From Filifactor villosus (GTDB taxonomy: Bacteria; Bacillota; Clostridia; Peptostreptococcales; Filifactoraceae), in the NCBI RefSeq assembly GCF_042652965.1, contig NZ_JBHSHL010000055.1, positions 1 through 35,928 on the forward strand: a stretch of DNA of 35,928 nt, written 5' to 3'. Below the pieces are notes generated by a model that searched no databases, was not told the DNA's origin, and was given only the letters and a program-made list of their open reading frames with translations. The translations under genes were made by a program, and so were the position numbers. This document shows positions 1 through 6,566 of this stretch, in pieces (the first letter of the stretch is position 1; the number at the start of each line of letters is the position of its first letter).

Positions 1-21
1 CGATCGAGGACTTGATCCAAA
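1..21 (+). rRNA. 23S ribosomal RNA, 3' end only
   Basis: The first bases (cgatcgaggacttgatcc) match the conserved 3' terminus of bacterial 23S rRNA (the ...GGTCGAGGACTTGACC-type ending). The rest of the gene lies before the window. A 5S gene follows about 260 bases downstream on the same strand, which supports the call. The exact 3' end cannot be fixed without a reference alignment. Confidence 0.7.
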
Positions 22-281
22 GGAGAGAAGATGTTATGCAGTTTTGATGGTACAATCCATCAGAGTAAGAGTTGTTGCACGTAGATTAGATGAGTTCAAG
101 GCGGATGATAAAGAAGCCTAACGAAGAAATTGCTAAAAAGCGCAAAGGAGCTTGTTGCAAGCATTTTAGAGCAGATTCGAAGTGAGCAGAGGAGAGAAGG
201 AAGGAGCGTATATAGACATACGTGACTGACTGAACGACGATAGCGAACAAGAAGATGCCTAAAAGACGCAGTAACAAGGAA
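22..281 (+). other. 23S-5S internal transcribed spacer
   Basis: About 260 bases between the 23S end and the 5S start. I see no tRNA, no convincing open reading frame on either strand and no terminator. It is presumably transcribed and removed during rRNA processing. It is rather long for a 23S-5S spacer. Confidence 0.5.
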
Positions 282-396
<115 letters not shown>

Positions 397-403
397 TTCC
401 AGT

Positions 404-478
404 GGCCTCTTGGTCAAGCGGTTAAGACACCGCCCTTTCACGGCGGTAACAGGGGTTCGATTCCCCTAGAGGTCACCA
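404..478 (+). tRNA. tRNA-Glu (anticodon TTC)
   Basis: A cloverleaf can be drawn by eye. The acceptor ggcctct pairs with agaggtc, the anticodon stem ccgcc/ggcgg encloses the loop with TTC, and the T-arm is ggggTTCGAttcccc. The CCA end is encoded (476-478). First of five clustered tRNAs. Confidence 0.95.
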
Positions 479-485
479 AAAAAGT

Positions 486-561
486 GGGATCATAGCTCAG
501 CTGGGAGAGCACCTGCCTTACAAGCAGGGGGTCATAGGTTCGAGCCCTATTGGTCCCACCA
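486..561 (+). tRNA. tRNA-Val (anticodon TAC)
   Basis: Acceptor gggatca pairs with tggtccc. The anticodon stem cctgc/gcagg encloses cTTACaa, giving anticodon TAC, which reads GUA. The T-arm contains GGTTCGAGCC and the CCA is encoded. It lies 7 bases after tRNA-Glu. Confidence 0.95.
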
Positions 562-581
562 ATTTCATTTTAATTTGATAT

Positions 582-666
582 GGAGGAGTTCCCGAGTGGC
601 CAAAGGGGGCAGACTGTAAATCTGTTAGCTACGCTTTCAGTGGTTCGAATCCACTCTCCTCCACCA
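582..666 (+). tRNA. tRNA-Tyr (anticodon GTA)
   Basis: An 85-base class II tRNA with a long variable arm after the anticodon stem, as expected for bacterial tRNA-Tyr. Acceptor ggaggag pairs with ctcctcc, the anticodon loop is ctGTAaa within cagA/tctg, and the CCA is encoded. Confidence 0.95.
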
Positions 667-691
667 TCTTAATTATTGTGTGTACTTATTT

Positions 692-765
692 GCGGGTGTA
701 GCTCAGTGGTAGAGCCCCGGCCTTCCAAGCCGGTTGCGAGGGTTCGATCCCCTTCACCCGCTCCA
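692..765 (+). tRNA. tRNA-Gly (anticodon TCC)
   Basis: Acceptor gcgggtg pairs with cacccgc. The anticodon stem ccggc/gccgg encloses cTTCCaa (anticodon TCC, reading GGA). The T-arm is gggTTCGAtcccc and the CCA is encoded. Confidence 0.95.
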
Positions 766-784
766 TTTTTTTATATGAGGTTTT

Positions 785-861
785 GCACCTATAGCTCAAT
801 TGGATAGAGCAGTGGCCTTCGAAGCCACGTGCTAGGGGTTCGAGTCCCTTTAGGTGCACCA
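785..861 (+). tRNA. tRNA-Arg (anticodon TCG)
   Basis: Acceptor gcaccta pairs with taggtgc. The anticodon stem gtggc/gccac encloses cTTCGaa, anticodon TCG, which reads CGA. The CCA is encoded. Last tRNA before the terminator of the rRNA/tRNA transcript. Confidence 0.95.
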
Positions 862-877
862 ATCATATACCGCTTTT

Positions 878-918
878 AAAAAGGATGTCGTGATTATTCT
901 GATCATGACATCCTTTTT
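878..918 (+). terminator. Rho-independent terminator of the rRNA-tRNA operon
   Basis: A stem of about 16 bp: aaaaaggatgtcgtgat pairs with atcatgacatccttttt (one G-U) around a short loop, ending in a T run at 914-918. It lies 17 bases after the last tRNA. The A-run/T-run symmetry means it could also work on the other strand. Confidence 0.85.
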
Positions 919-1409
919 AAAGTGTTGTTATTCTCTTTAATCATAGGGGGTTGTTGCCTGTGTGGATTGTTGTATGCTGTTATTTGCTTGAATTATCTGG
1001 TTTTATAGAGTGTTGTTATACTATTCTTCGATATTCATCATTCAAAGGAATAATTGATCTTTGCCCTTGTCCGGCATAATGCACAAGGTTTAACAGCATA
1101 GGTAAAATAAATAGGAATATCAAGATCTCAGAAGAATAATATTAAGATGTTTTCGAGTATTGTGATTTGAATGTATGGTACCTATACTACTTTAGGAGTA
1201 TGTTATACTAAATGTTAGTAGCAGTGCAAGTTCATTTTTGGAAAGGGTATAGAGCCTCAAAAGGGAAGGAATATGGGACCAAAAAAGAAGAAAAAATAAG
1301 ACTTAAGAGGGTTTTGAAATTTTGGAATAAAAGCTATACTTTACTCATAACAAAGCAAGGTACCTTAAACAAACCTTATTCATTTAATAATTTTAAAGGA
1401 GGCAGAACC
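919..1409. other. Gene-free leader region with a partial R1 repeat end
   Basis: About 490 bases without a supported gene. At 1018-1035 it holds ATACTATTCTTCGATATT, which resembles the left end of the R1 repeat family, without a clear body. The stretch 1170-1210 has several TATACTA-type words. The reading frame of the next gene stays open upstream to 1212, but that extension has no ribosome binding site and lies before the signal peptide, so I do not treat it as coding. Confidence 0.5.
1312..1340 (+). promoter_or_regulatory. Candidate promoter of the SipW-type secreted protein gene
   Basis: TTTTGA (1312-1317), a 17-base spacer and TATACT (1335-1340). The distance to the start codon (about 63 bases after the expected transcription start) is reasonable. 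The -35 box is weak, so the call rests mainly on the -10 and the spacing. Confidence 0.4.
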
Positions 1410-2399
1410 ATGAAAAGAATGGGCGGAAAATCATTAATAGGAAGTGTCTTGGCACTATCTTTGGTGCTTGCAGGAACAGGTTATGCATATTGGACAGATA
1501 CGTTGAGCATCAGCACAAAGGCTACAACAGGAGATTTCGGAGTGACCTTTGCGGACCTCGGACTCTATGCACAATATGACAACGAAACCTTGCAAAACGG
1601 CTGGAGTATCGTAGACGGAATTAAGCACGGGGATAACGACGGATTTGTAGCAGACGAGTTCTTTATGAGAGGAAATACCGACTACAACATCATCGCAAGA
1701 GAAGGAAGCATCGGCGAGTACTACAAAGAGGCAGAAGGATACAACAACGTAACATTCGATGCGGAACTGAAGAATGCTGAGACCATTAAAAAAGGACCTC
1801 AAACTTATGTACACGCAAAAGGAAGCGACGAGATCGAAATGTCGATTCAGAAAATGTATCCGGGATATGCACAAGCATTCCGTACGGACATCGTCAACGT
1901 AGGAGATATCGCTGCAAAATTGAGCAACCTGAAGTTTGAACTCAAAGGAGACAACATTGGAAACCTGAAGGACATGATCGGGGTAGCACTTTTGATTGAA
2001 GGCGAGCAGTATAGACCGGAGTACAAACCGGGCTGGAACGTATTCAAGCTTGCAGAAGCGATTGGCGACAACACTAAAGTCTTTACAGTAGGCGGAGTTC
2101 AGTTTGTAAGATTGTCGGCATTGGAAAATGCGGATTTTGTAAGAGAACTGAAAGATAAGGAAGCAATGCTTTGCACTCCTACCGACAACAGAATGGACCT
2201 GTTCTTGGGAGTAGCTATGGATCCTGATGCAGCAGGTAAGTACACATCGGGAAGTACTACTGTAGAAAATCCGGAAGGAAGAGATATAGACTCTGAAAAC
2301 AAAGAAGTAAAAATCGGAATCAAATTCCTATGGGATCAATTCAATGTAGGAAAAGATGCAGCGAGCCCGAACATCCTTGAAAAACAAAACAACAACTAA
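1410..2399 (+). CDS. Secreted protein with SipW-type signal peptide (camelysin/TasA-like N-terminus)
   Basis: A 329-residue exported protein. The N-terminus has a basic start (MKRMGGK), a hydrophobic stretch at residues 9-24 and the sequence YAYWTDTLSISTKATTGDF directly after it. This small-aromatic-D-T arrangement at the cleavage site is typical of signal peptides cut by SipW-type signal peptidase, as in TasA, CalY/camelysin and related fibre or biofilm proteins. The mature part is acidic and lysine-rich, has a few regular Gly/Asp patches and shows no enzyme motif I recognise. The start at 1410 has an excellent ribosome binding site (aaaggagg, 8 bases upstream). The gene stands alone between the tRNA terminator and its own terminator, and no sipW homologue is nearby. 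A surface fibre or coat subunit is the best inference; the exact function is unknown. Confidence 0.75.
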   Translation: MKRMGGKSLIGSVLALSLVLAGTGYAYWTDTLSISTKATTGDFGVTFADLGLYAQYDNETLQNGWSIVDGIKHGDNDGFVADEFFMRGNTDYNIIAREGSIGEYYKEAEGYNNVTFDAELKNAETIKKGPQTYVHAKGSDEIEMSIQKMYPGYAQAFRTDIVNVGDIAAKLSNLKFELKGDNIGNLKDMIGVALLIEGEQYRPEYKPGWNVFKLAEAIGDNTKVFTVGGVQFVRLSALENADFVRELKDKEAMLCTPTDNRMDLFLGVAMDPDAAGKYTSGSTTVENPEGRDIDSENKEVKIGIKFLWDQFNVGKDAASPNILEKQNNN

Positions 2400-2469
2400 T
2401 CGAGAGGTATTCAGAAAACTATAAATGCGGAAGAATATTTTGAAGAAGTAAGATGAATAAAGATTAATA

Positions 2470-2511
2470 AATAAAGACTATCGGAGGCAACACTCCGATA
2501 GTCTTTATTTT
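2470..2511 (+). terminator. Rho-independent terminator after the secreted protein gene
   Basis: Perfect long stem: aataaagactatcggag (2470-2486) pairs with ctccgatagtctttatt (2493-2509) around a 6-base loop, followed by T-rich sequence. It is A/T-flanked on both sides, so it may act in both directions. Confidence 0.85.
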
Positions 2512-2519
2512 GGTTTGTG

Positions 2520-2546
2520 ATACTATTTCCCGTTTGAAATGCCTAT
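2520..2546 (+). repeat. R1 repeat, left end only
   Basis: ATACTATTTCCCGTTTGAAA with the following TGCC matches the left end of the full R1 copy at 33028 (ATACTATTCTCCGTTTGAAA). The match stops after about 27 bases, so this is a truncated copy or an isolated terminus. Confidence 0.5.
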
Positions 2547-2644
2547 ACTAAACCCCAATCAAAATATCAGGTGCATGGGATGTATAGATATAAATCGGAA
2601 TTTGTAGTAGATGAAAGTGAAAATGAAACTGATACTACGTTTTT

Positions 2645-2741
2645 GGAACCGAAAACCAAGTCGTAAAACAGAGCATTAGAGCTTTCCGACACTCAAACAG
2701 CTGATTTATATCGCTGTTTCATTCGTTTGGATTTCGGTTCC
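2645..2741. other. Large structured inverted repeat downstream of degV
   Basis: Outer arms at 2645-2661 (GGAACCGAAAACCAAgt) and 2725-2741 (gtTTGGATTTCGGTTCC) pair over 17 positions with one mismatch and two G-U pairs. The enclosed 63 bases hold a second hairpin, AAACAGC (2695-2701) with GCTGTTT (2713-2719). It begins ten bases beyond the degV stop codon. Neither strand has a T run directly after the stem, so it does not look like a normal terminator. It could be a 3'-end stabiliser, a structured RNA or a palindromic mobile repeat. Confidence 0.5.
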
Positions 2742-2750
2742 GGAGAGGGA

Positions 2751-3593
2751 TCAATTCTTCTCAAAACCGATCAACATACCCTGTTTACCCGAATAGTAGC
2801 TGCACAGCCCGCTGGTCAACATAAGTTCGATCTTCGCGGAGGGATAGATCTCGAGGACGGTCTTACGGATGTGGTTGGCGTGGTCCTCGTTGAAGTTGTG
2901 AGCAATGATGAGATGTTTGCCGTTGAATCCTTCTTCCTGCAAGGAAGAGAGTACGATCTTAGCACCTTTGTTTATTCCTCTGTACTTGTGCAGGGGTTCG
3001 AGTTTGCCCTCCGTGCTGGCACGTCCCAGGAGGGATATGCCCAGGATGCCGGAAGCAAGTCCGACGATCTTGGGGAGACGCCCGCTCGATACCAAGGTAT
3101 CCACGTTGTTGAGGATGAAGAACAAGCCCGTGTGCTTCATATAATCCGAGGTCTTTTGGATGACAGTTTCAAAATCATTGCCTTCGGAGAGGAGGGAGGA
3201 GATCTTGTATAGGATCAAGGTCATCTCGGGACCTGCCGAGAGGGAGTCAAAGACATGGATCTTTGCATCGGGATTTTCCGCAAGGAACATCTCGCTCGCA
3301 AGTTTTGCACTGCTGTAACTCCCGGAGAGACCACCTGTGATTGTAACGACGTAGATCTCATCCGCTCCCTGATACGCATCCAGAAAGGCGTTGGGAGAAG
3401 GACAGGCGGTGGAACTTTTTGCCGAGGAGGAAGTAACCTCATCGAGCATGGTCTTTATATCCAAGTCAGGGGTATCGAGGTATTCTCTGTCGCCCGATAT
3501 GATCGAAAGAGGCGCCCTCGCGAACTTTACATCTTTGCCGGCAGGATGAAAGTTTGTGATGTCACAGCCGGAATCAACAATTATTTTTTTCAT
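2751..3593 (-). CDS. DegV family fatty acid-binding protein
   Basis: A 280-residue cytosolic protein of the usual DegV length. DegV/FakB proteins hold a fatty acid in a deep pocket; in species with FakA they present it for phosphorylation, but this copy cannot be assigned as a FakB without finding fakA. Family marks are the N-terminal KKIIVDSGCDI, TACPSPNAFLDAY (the usual TSQPSP region), VTITGGLSGSYSSA (usual T.SS.LSGTY.SA) near residue 85, and SSGRLPKIVGLASGILGISLL near residue 165. The start has a strong ribosome binding site (gaggagg on the minus strand). It is a single-gene unit convergent with the secreted-protein gene, with no lipid gene directly beside it, although a fatty acid synthesis locus lies further along the window. 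Confidence 0.92.
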   Translation of the reverse strand: MKKIIVDSGCDITNFHPAGKDVKFARAPLSIISGDREYLDTPDLDIKTMLDEVTSSSAKSSTACPSPNAFLDAYQGADEIYVVTITGGLSGSYSSAKLASEMFLAENPDAKIHVFDSLSAGPEMTLILYKISSLLSEGNDFETVIQKTSDYMKHTGLFFILNNVDTLVSSGRLPKIVGLASGILGISLLGRASTEGKLEPLHKYRGINKGAKIVLSSLQEEGFNGKHLIIAHNFNEDHANHIRKTVLEIYPSAKIELMLTSGLCSYYSGKQGMLIGFEKN

Positions 3594-4082
3594 AAAGAAA
3601 ACCTCCTCTAAGGAAACATTCGTGTATTTGTAAGCAAAAAACGTTTACCTGAAAAACAAGAACTTTACAGTTGCACTCTTACAAGATTGAGACTCGCAGG
3701 CAAAACGATTAGGGTTATAAGAGCACTATTCACAGTTGAGGTCTGTTGTCTGCAACTCTATTTTCGGTATAGGATGATAAAAGGCAGAACACCTTTTTTC
3801 CGGAGCAGGTCCTGCGATGGATGAGAGCTTGGATAGTGAGGAGTCGGTGCAGATCCGAAGAGTGAAATTGATGAATCGTACAGTTTGTCGAACCGATCCG
3901 AACGGGTTTCGGTTTGCTGTTGAAACTAAACATATCACAAAGAAGCGTTTTGCTTTACTGAGGAGATGCTTTGTTTGAGTCTTCGAAGCTTGTACTCGTC
4001 GGTTCGATCGTTGCCTTTATTGTATTAGAAATTGTAGACAGTAAGACTCTAAATTGTAAAAAAATTGTAGGTTATTATTCTA
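3594..4082. other. Intergenic region between degV and the TetR gene
   Basis: About 490 bases between divergently transcribed genes. It must hold the degV promoter on the minus strand, but I cannot pick a convincing one. No RNA gene, full-length repeat or credible coding region is visible; the short open frames on the minus strand have no ribosome binding site or recognisable composition. Confidence 0.4.
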
Positions 4083-4111
4083 TTGTATAGCATTTTCCTT
4101 TATGATACAAT
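4083..4111 (+). promoter_or_regulatory. Promoter of the TetR-family regulator
   Basis: TTGTAT (4083-4088), a 17-base spacer and TACAAT (4106-4111). Good agreement with sigma-70/sigma-A boxes and ideal spacing. A perfect palindrome begins at the next base, which supports it as a regulated promoter. Confidence 0.65.
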
Positions 4112-4134
4112 TTACAAAACAGGTCGTTTTGTAA
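4112..4134. promoter_or_regulatory. Candidate TetR operator
   Basis: Perfect inverted repeat TTACAAAAC-aggtc-GTTTTGTAA: two 9-bp arms with a 5-base centre. It lies directly downstream of the -10 box and across the expected transcription start, 30 bases before the regulator's start codon. Self-repression by the encoded TetR protein is the simplest reading. Confidence 0.65.
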
Positions 4135-4163
4135 CAGTTTATGATATTTAGGGGATGGAGATT

Positions 4164-4700
4164 ATGAAGAGAGTAAGAGAAAACAGCTCCAAGTTGTATA
4201 TGGCGAAGGCACTGATCGAACTGATGAAGACAAAGGCTCTGGATGATATCTCGATTACGATGTTGACGCACAAGGCGGGGGTGTCCAGAATGTCTTACTA
4301 TCGCTATTTTTCCCATAAGATAGAGGTGTTGGAGAACTATTTGGACAGTCTTATCGAAACGTATTACAAAGAAGTCGATGAAAAATTTCGATTTGAATTT
4401 CAGAGCCGGGAGCACATCGTCCAAAGCTTGAGGTATTTCAAAAAACATGCAGATCTTATGCTGTGTTTGACAAGGGCGAATCTTTCTTCGCTGATGATGG
4501 AGAGACTGAATGCGTATGTCTTCCAAAGAAGCGGAAGAGAAGAGAGCAAGGAGATGAAGTATCAGCTTTTTTACTACGTGGGAGCGATCTACAACGTATA
4601 TATTGAGTGGCTCAAGGGCGGACTGAAGGAGTCCGAGAATGACATCGCCGATATCATCTACAGATTCAGGCCGGATATGGGCGAGGGAGCTCTACTTTAA
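4164..4700 (+). CDS. TetR/AcrR family transcriptional regulator
   Basis: A 178-residue DNA-binding repressor. The N-terminal helix-turn-helix is clear: ALIELMKTKALDDISITML, then HKAGVSRMSYYRYFSHKIEVL (about residues 16-57). The C-terminal region (FYYVGAIYNVYIEWLKGGLKES) resembles the ligand domain of TetR proteins related to the dihydroxyacetone-kinase regulator group, but the ligand is unknown. I chose ATG 4164 rather than the in-frame ATG 4155 because the AGGGG ribosome binding site (4150-4154) abuts 4155 and is 9 bases from 4164. No target gene lies directly downstream; the next genes are the ATPase operon beyond a terminator, so the regulator may control only itself or distant genes. Confidence 0.88.
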   Translation: MKRVRENSSKLYMAKALIELMKTKALDDISITMLTHKAGVSRMSYYRYFSHKIEVLENYLDSLIETYYKEVDEKFRFEFQSREHIVQSLRYFKKHADLMLCLTRANLSSLMMERLNAYVFQRSGREESKEMKYQLFYYVGAIYNVYIEWLKGGLKESENDIADIIYRFRPDMGEGALL

Positions 4701-4999
4701 GAGGATGGTTGGAGCGGGCGCAGAAGATCTTAGAGCAGGCAAGGTCAATTTGTATGAGGAGGGGTTTCTTGATACAAAAGTGAATAGGAGAGAAGGTCGA
4801 AAAAGTGTGGAAAAATATGGGCTGCTTTTCTGTTGTAATGCTTGAAAAAGGAAGAAAGTGAAAGAAAGCACGGGATGTTTTTTTACAATTGACAATAATT
4901 ATGTAAAAAATAAGGTAAAACTAAAGAAAAAATGTAAAATATAGTGGACGTTTTATGGTCAAAAACAAATAGAAATCTTGCAGTGCAAGGTTTTTGTTT
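4701..4999. other. Intergenic region after the TetR gene
   Basis: About 300 bases with no credible gene. It holds TTGACA at 4889-4894 followed by AT-rich sequence, which could be a promoter box, but the -10 positions are poor and any such transcript would meet the terminator at 5000-5036. Confidence 0.35.
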
Positions 5000-5036
5000 A
5001 AATAAACTCCTTTTGCTAAAAGGAGTTTATTTTGAT
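5000..5036. terminator. Rho-independent terminator, likely bidirectional
   Basis: Stem ataaactcctttt (5002-5014) pairs perfectly with aaaaggagtttat (5018-5030) around a tiny loop, followed by TTTTGATTTTT. Its T tail overlaps the -35 box of the next promoter. It separates the TetR unit from the ATPase operon. Confidence 0.75.
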
Positions 5037-5060
5037 TTTTAAAAGGAAAGGGTATATGAT
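5032..5060 (+). promoter_or_regulatory. Promoter of the V/A-type ATPase operon
   Basis: TTGATT (5032-5037), 17-base spacer, TATGAT (5055-5060). The -35 lies in the T tail of the preceding terminator. The leader that follows (about 95 bases) contains a small hairpin, GCCGTG-aaa-CACGGC (5089-5103), before the first ribosome binding site. Confidence 0.6.
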
Positions 5061-5162
5061 AGGTTTGGATGAGATCTGAGCGCAAAAAGCCGTGAAACAC
5101 GGCGGTACAAATGTTCAGAAAGGCAAACATCCAAACTGTTGATGCAAAGAGGGGTGAACGAA

Positions 5163-5483
5163 TTGGAACAGATCATTAAATCCATTATTCAGATAGACAG
5201 GGATGCGATCAAGAAGCGCGAGGATGCGGACGAAACCCTGATGGAGATGGAGCAGAGCAAGAAGGAACTTCTTCTTGAACTCAAGAGAGAAATGCAGGAG
5301 GCGAACAGGGAGGAGATCGAGAAGTATAAGAAAGAGGCGGAGGCCTTTGTAAAGGAGCAGGAGGAAGAGATCCGCGCTCAGAGTACCAAAAGGCAGAAAA
5401 AACTCGATCAAAGGTATGAGAAGTACAGTCCGGTCGTCAGTGAAGAAGTGTTCCGGATGGTGCTTCGCGCTATGGAGGACTAG
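5163..5483 (+). CDS. V/A-type ATPase peripheral stalk subunit G (H)
   Basis: A 106-residue highly charged, almost wholly helical protein (long runs of E, K, R and Q without Pro or Gly), as expected for the coiled-coil partner of subunit E in the peripheral stalk (NtpF/AhaH). The stalk holds the A3B3 head against subunit I. Identification rests on size, coiled-coil character and position as first gene of the ATPase operon rather than on a sequence motif. The start is uncertain: TTG 5163 has AGAGGGG eight bases upstream, while ATG 5142 and GTG 5154 are in frame but badly placed for that ribosome binding site. Four bases separate it from subunit C. Confidence 0.8.
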   Translation: MEQIIKSIIQIDRDAIKKREDADETLMEMEQSKKELLLELKREMQEANREEIEKYKKEAEAFVKEQEEEIRAQSTKRQKKLDQRYEKYSPVVSEEVFRMVLRAMED

Positions 5484-5486
5484 CTT

Positions 5487-6566
5487 ATGGGCAATACGGC
5501 AAGATTCTCCGCCTTGAATACGAAATTGAGAGCGATGAAGACGCAGTTGCTGAGCATGAGAGACTACGAGGCTTTGTTCGCCTTAAGTTCGACGGTTGAG
5601 ATCTCACGTTATCTGCGTGACAACACGGTATATCGAGAGATACTCAAAGATAGGAGTTTGAAGGATATCCACAGGGGAGAGCTGGAGATCCTTCTTCGCA
5701 ATCATGGAATCGAAAGACTTCAAGGCTTGGAAAACTTTATGGAGAAGGAATATCGAGATTTCCTGAAGGCAATCCTCTTTCGCTATGAGGTCGAAAACCT
5801 GCACATTCTGCTTCGGGGAGTCAGTCAGGCAAGGCCGGCGGCGGATATTCGCAGCAAGCTGTTTCATATCCGTTCGTACCTTGATATCGACTTTGAGTCG
5901 CTACTTTATTCGAAGACGGTCGAGGAGGTTATAGAGCGATTCGAAGGCAGTATCCTGGAGGCGGCGCTACGTAACGTAACTGCTGAAGACGTGCAGACCA
6001 GAGAGTTTCATATCGAGATGAATACGGACTATGTGTATTTTGAGAATTTGATCCGAAAGGCGGAGAAACTCTCGAAGGAGGACAGGGATATCGCCTTGGA
6101 AGTCATCGGTCTCTTTGTAGATGTGATCAATGGAGGCTGGATCTATCGAGCGAAGTTGAATTATTCGATCTCCGATGAGGAGATCCTGAACTATTCCCTA
6201 CAAGGTGGAGACAGACTGACTTTCAATGTGATGAAACAGCTGGTCTACTCGGCAAATTTCGTCGAAGATTTCGAGGATTTTTTCCGCAAGAAGTACCGAG
6301 GGTTGGACGAGGACAGTGTAGTCCACGATCAGCGGTTTATGGATCGTTATATTATGAAGAGGTTGATGGCGTTGAACCAAAATCATCCGATGAGCATAGC
6401 AGCTCTCATGGAGTTTGTTCATTCGTTGGAGTATGAAAACCTCAATATGATCACCGTGATCGAGGGAGCAAAATACAATCAGGCGGATAAGTGGGAGTAT
6501 TTGATCCCCACTTCTTCGAAGATGAGAAAGGAAGGTGGAGGCAAGATATGGCGGTTGAAAAGATGA
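5487..6566 (+). CDS. V/A-type ATPase subunit C
   Basis: A 359-residue soluble subunit of the AC39/NtpC/AtpC family, which links the rotor stalk (D/F) to the membrane c-ring. Family features are the N-terminal RFSALNTKLRAMKTQLLS, repeated helical-bundle segments with LRDNTVYREIL near residue 45, and the FENLIRKAEKLSKEDRDIA and VIGLFVDVINGGWIYRAKLNY regions. It starts 4 bases after subunit G and ends 19 bases inside subunit I, so it is translationally coupled to both. In the Thermus and Enterococcus operons this gene lies between E and F; here it is the second gene. Confidence 0.88.
   Translation: MGNTARFSALNTKLRAMKTQLLSMRDYEALFALSSTVEISRYLRDNTVYREILKDRSLKDIHRGELEILLRNHGIERLQGLENFMEKEYRDFLKAILFRYEVENLHILLRGVSQARPAADIRSKLFHIRSYLDIDFESLLYSKTVEEVIERFEGSILEAALRNVTAEDVQTREFHIEMNTDYVYFENLIRKAEKLSKEDRDIALEVIGLFVDVINGGWIYRAKLNYSISDEEILNYSLQGGDRLTFNVMKQLVYSANFVEDFEDFFRKKYRGLDEDSVVHDQRFMDRYIMKRLMALNQNHPMSIAALMEFVHSLEYENLNMITVIEGAKYNQADKWEYLIPTSSKMRKEGGGKIWRLKR

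Noticed and set aside
1212..1409. Upstream extension of the secreted protein gene by 66 codons
   Set aside because: No ribosome binding site at 1212, composition unlike the gene, and it would bury the signal peptide. ATG 1410 has a strong AAAGGAGG.
4639..4845. Small plus-strand frame overlapping the end of the TetR gene
   Set aside because: It lies in a different frame of a well-supported gene, without a ribosome binding site or recognisable content.
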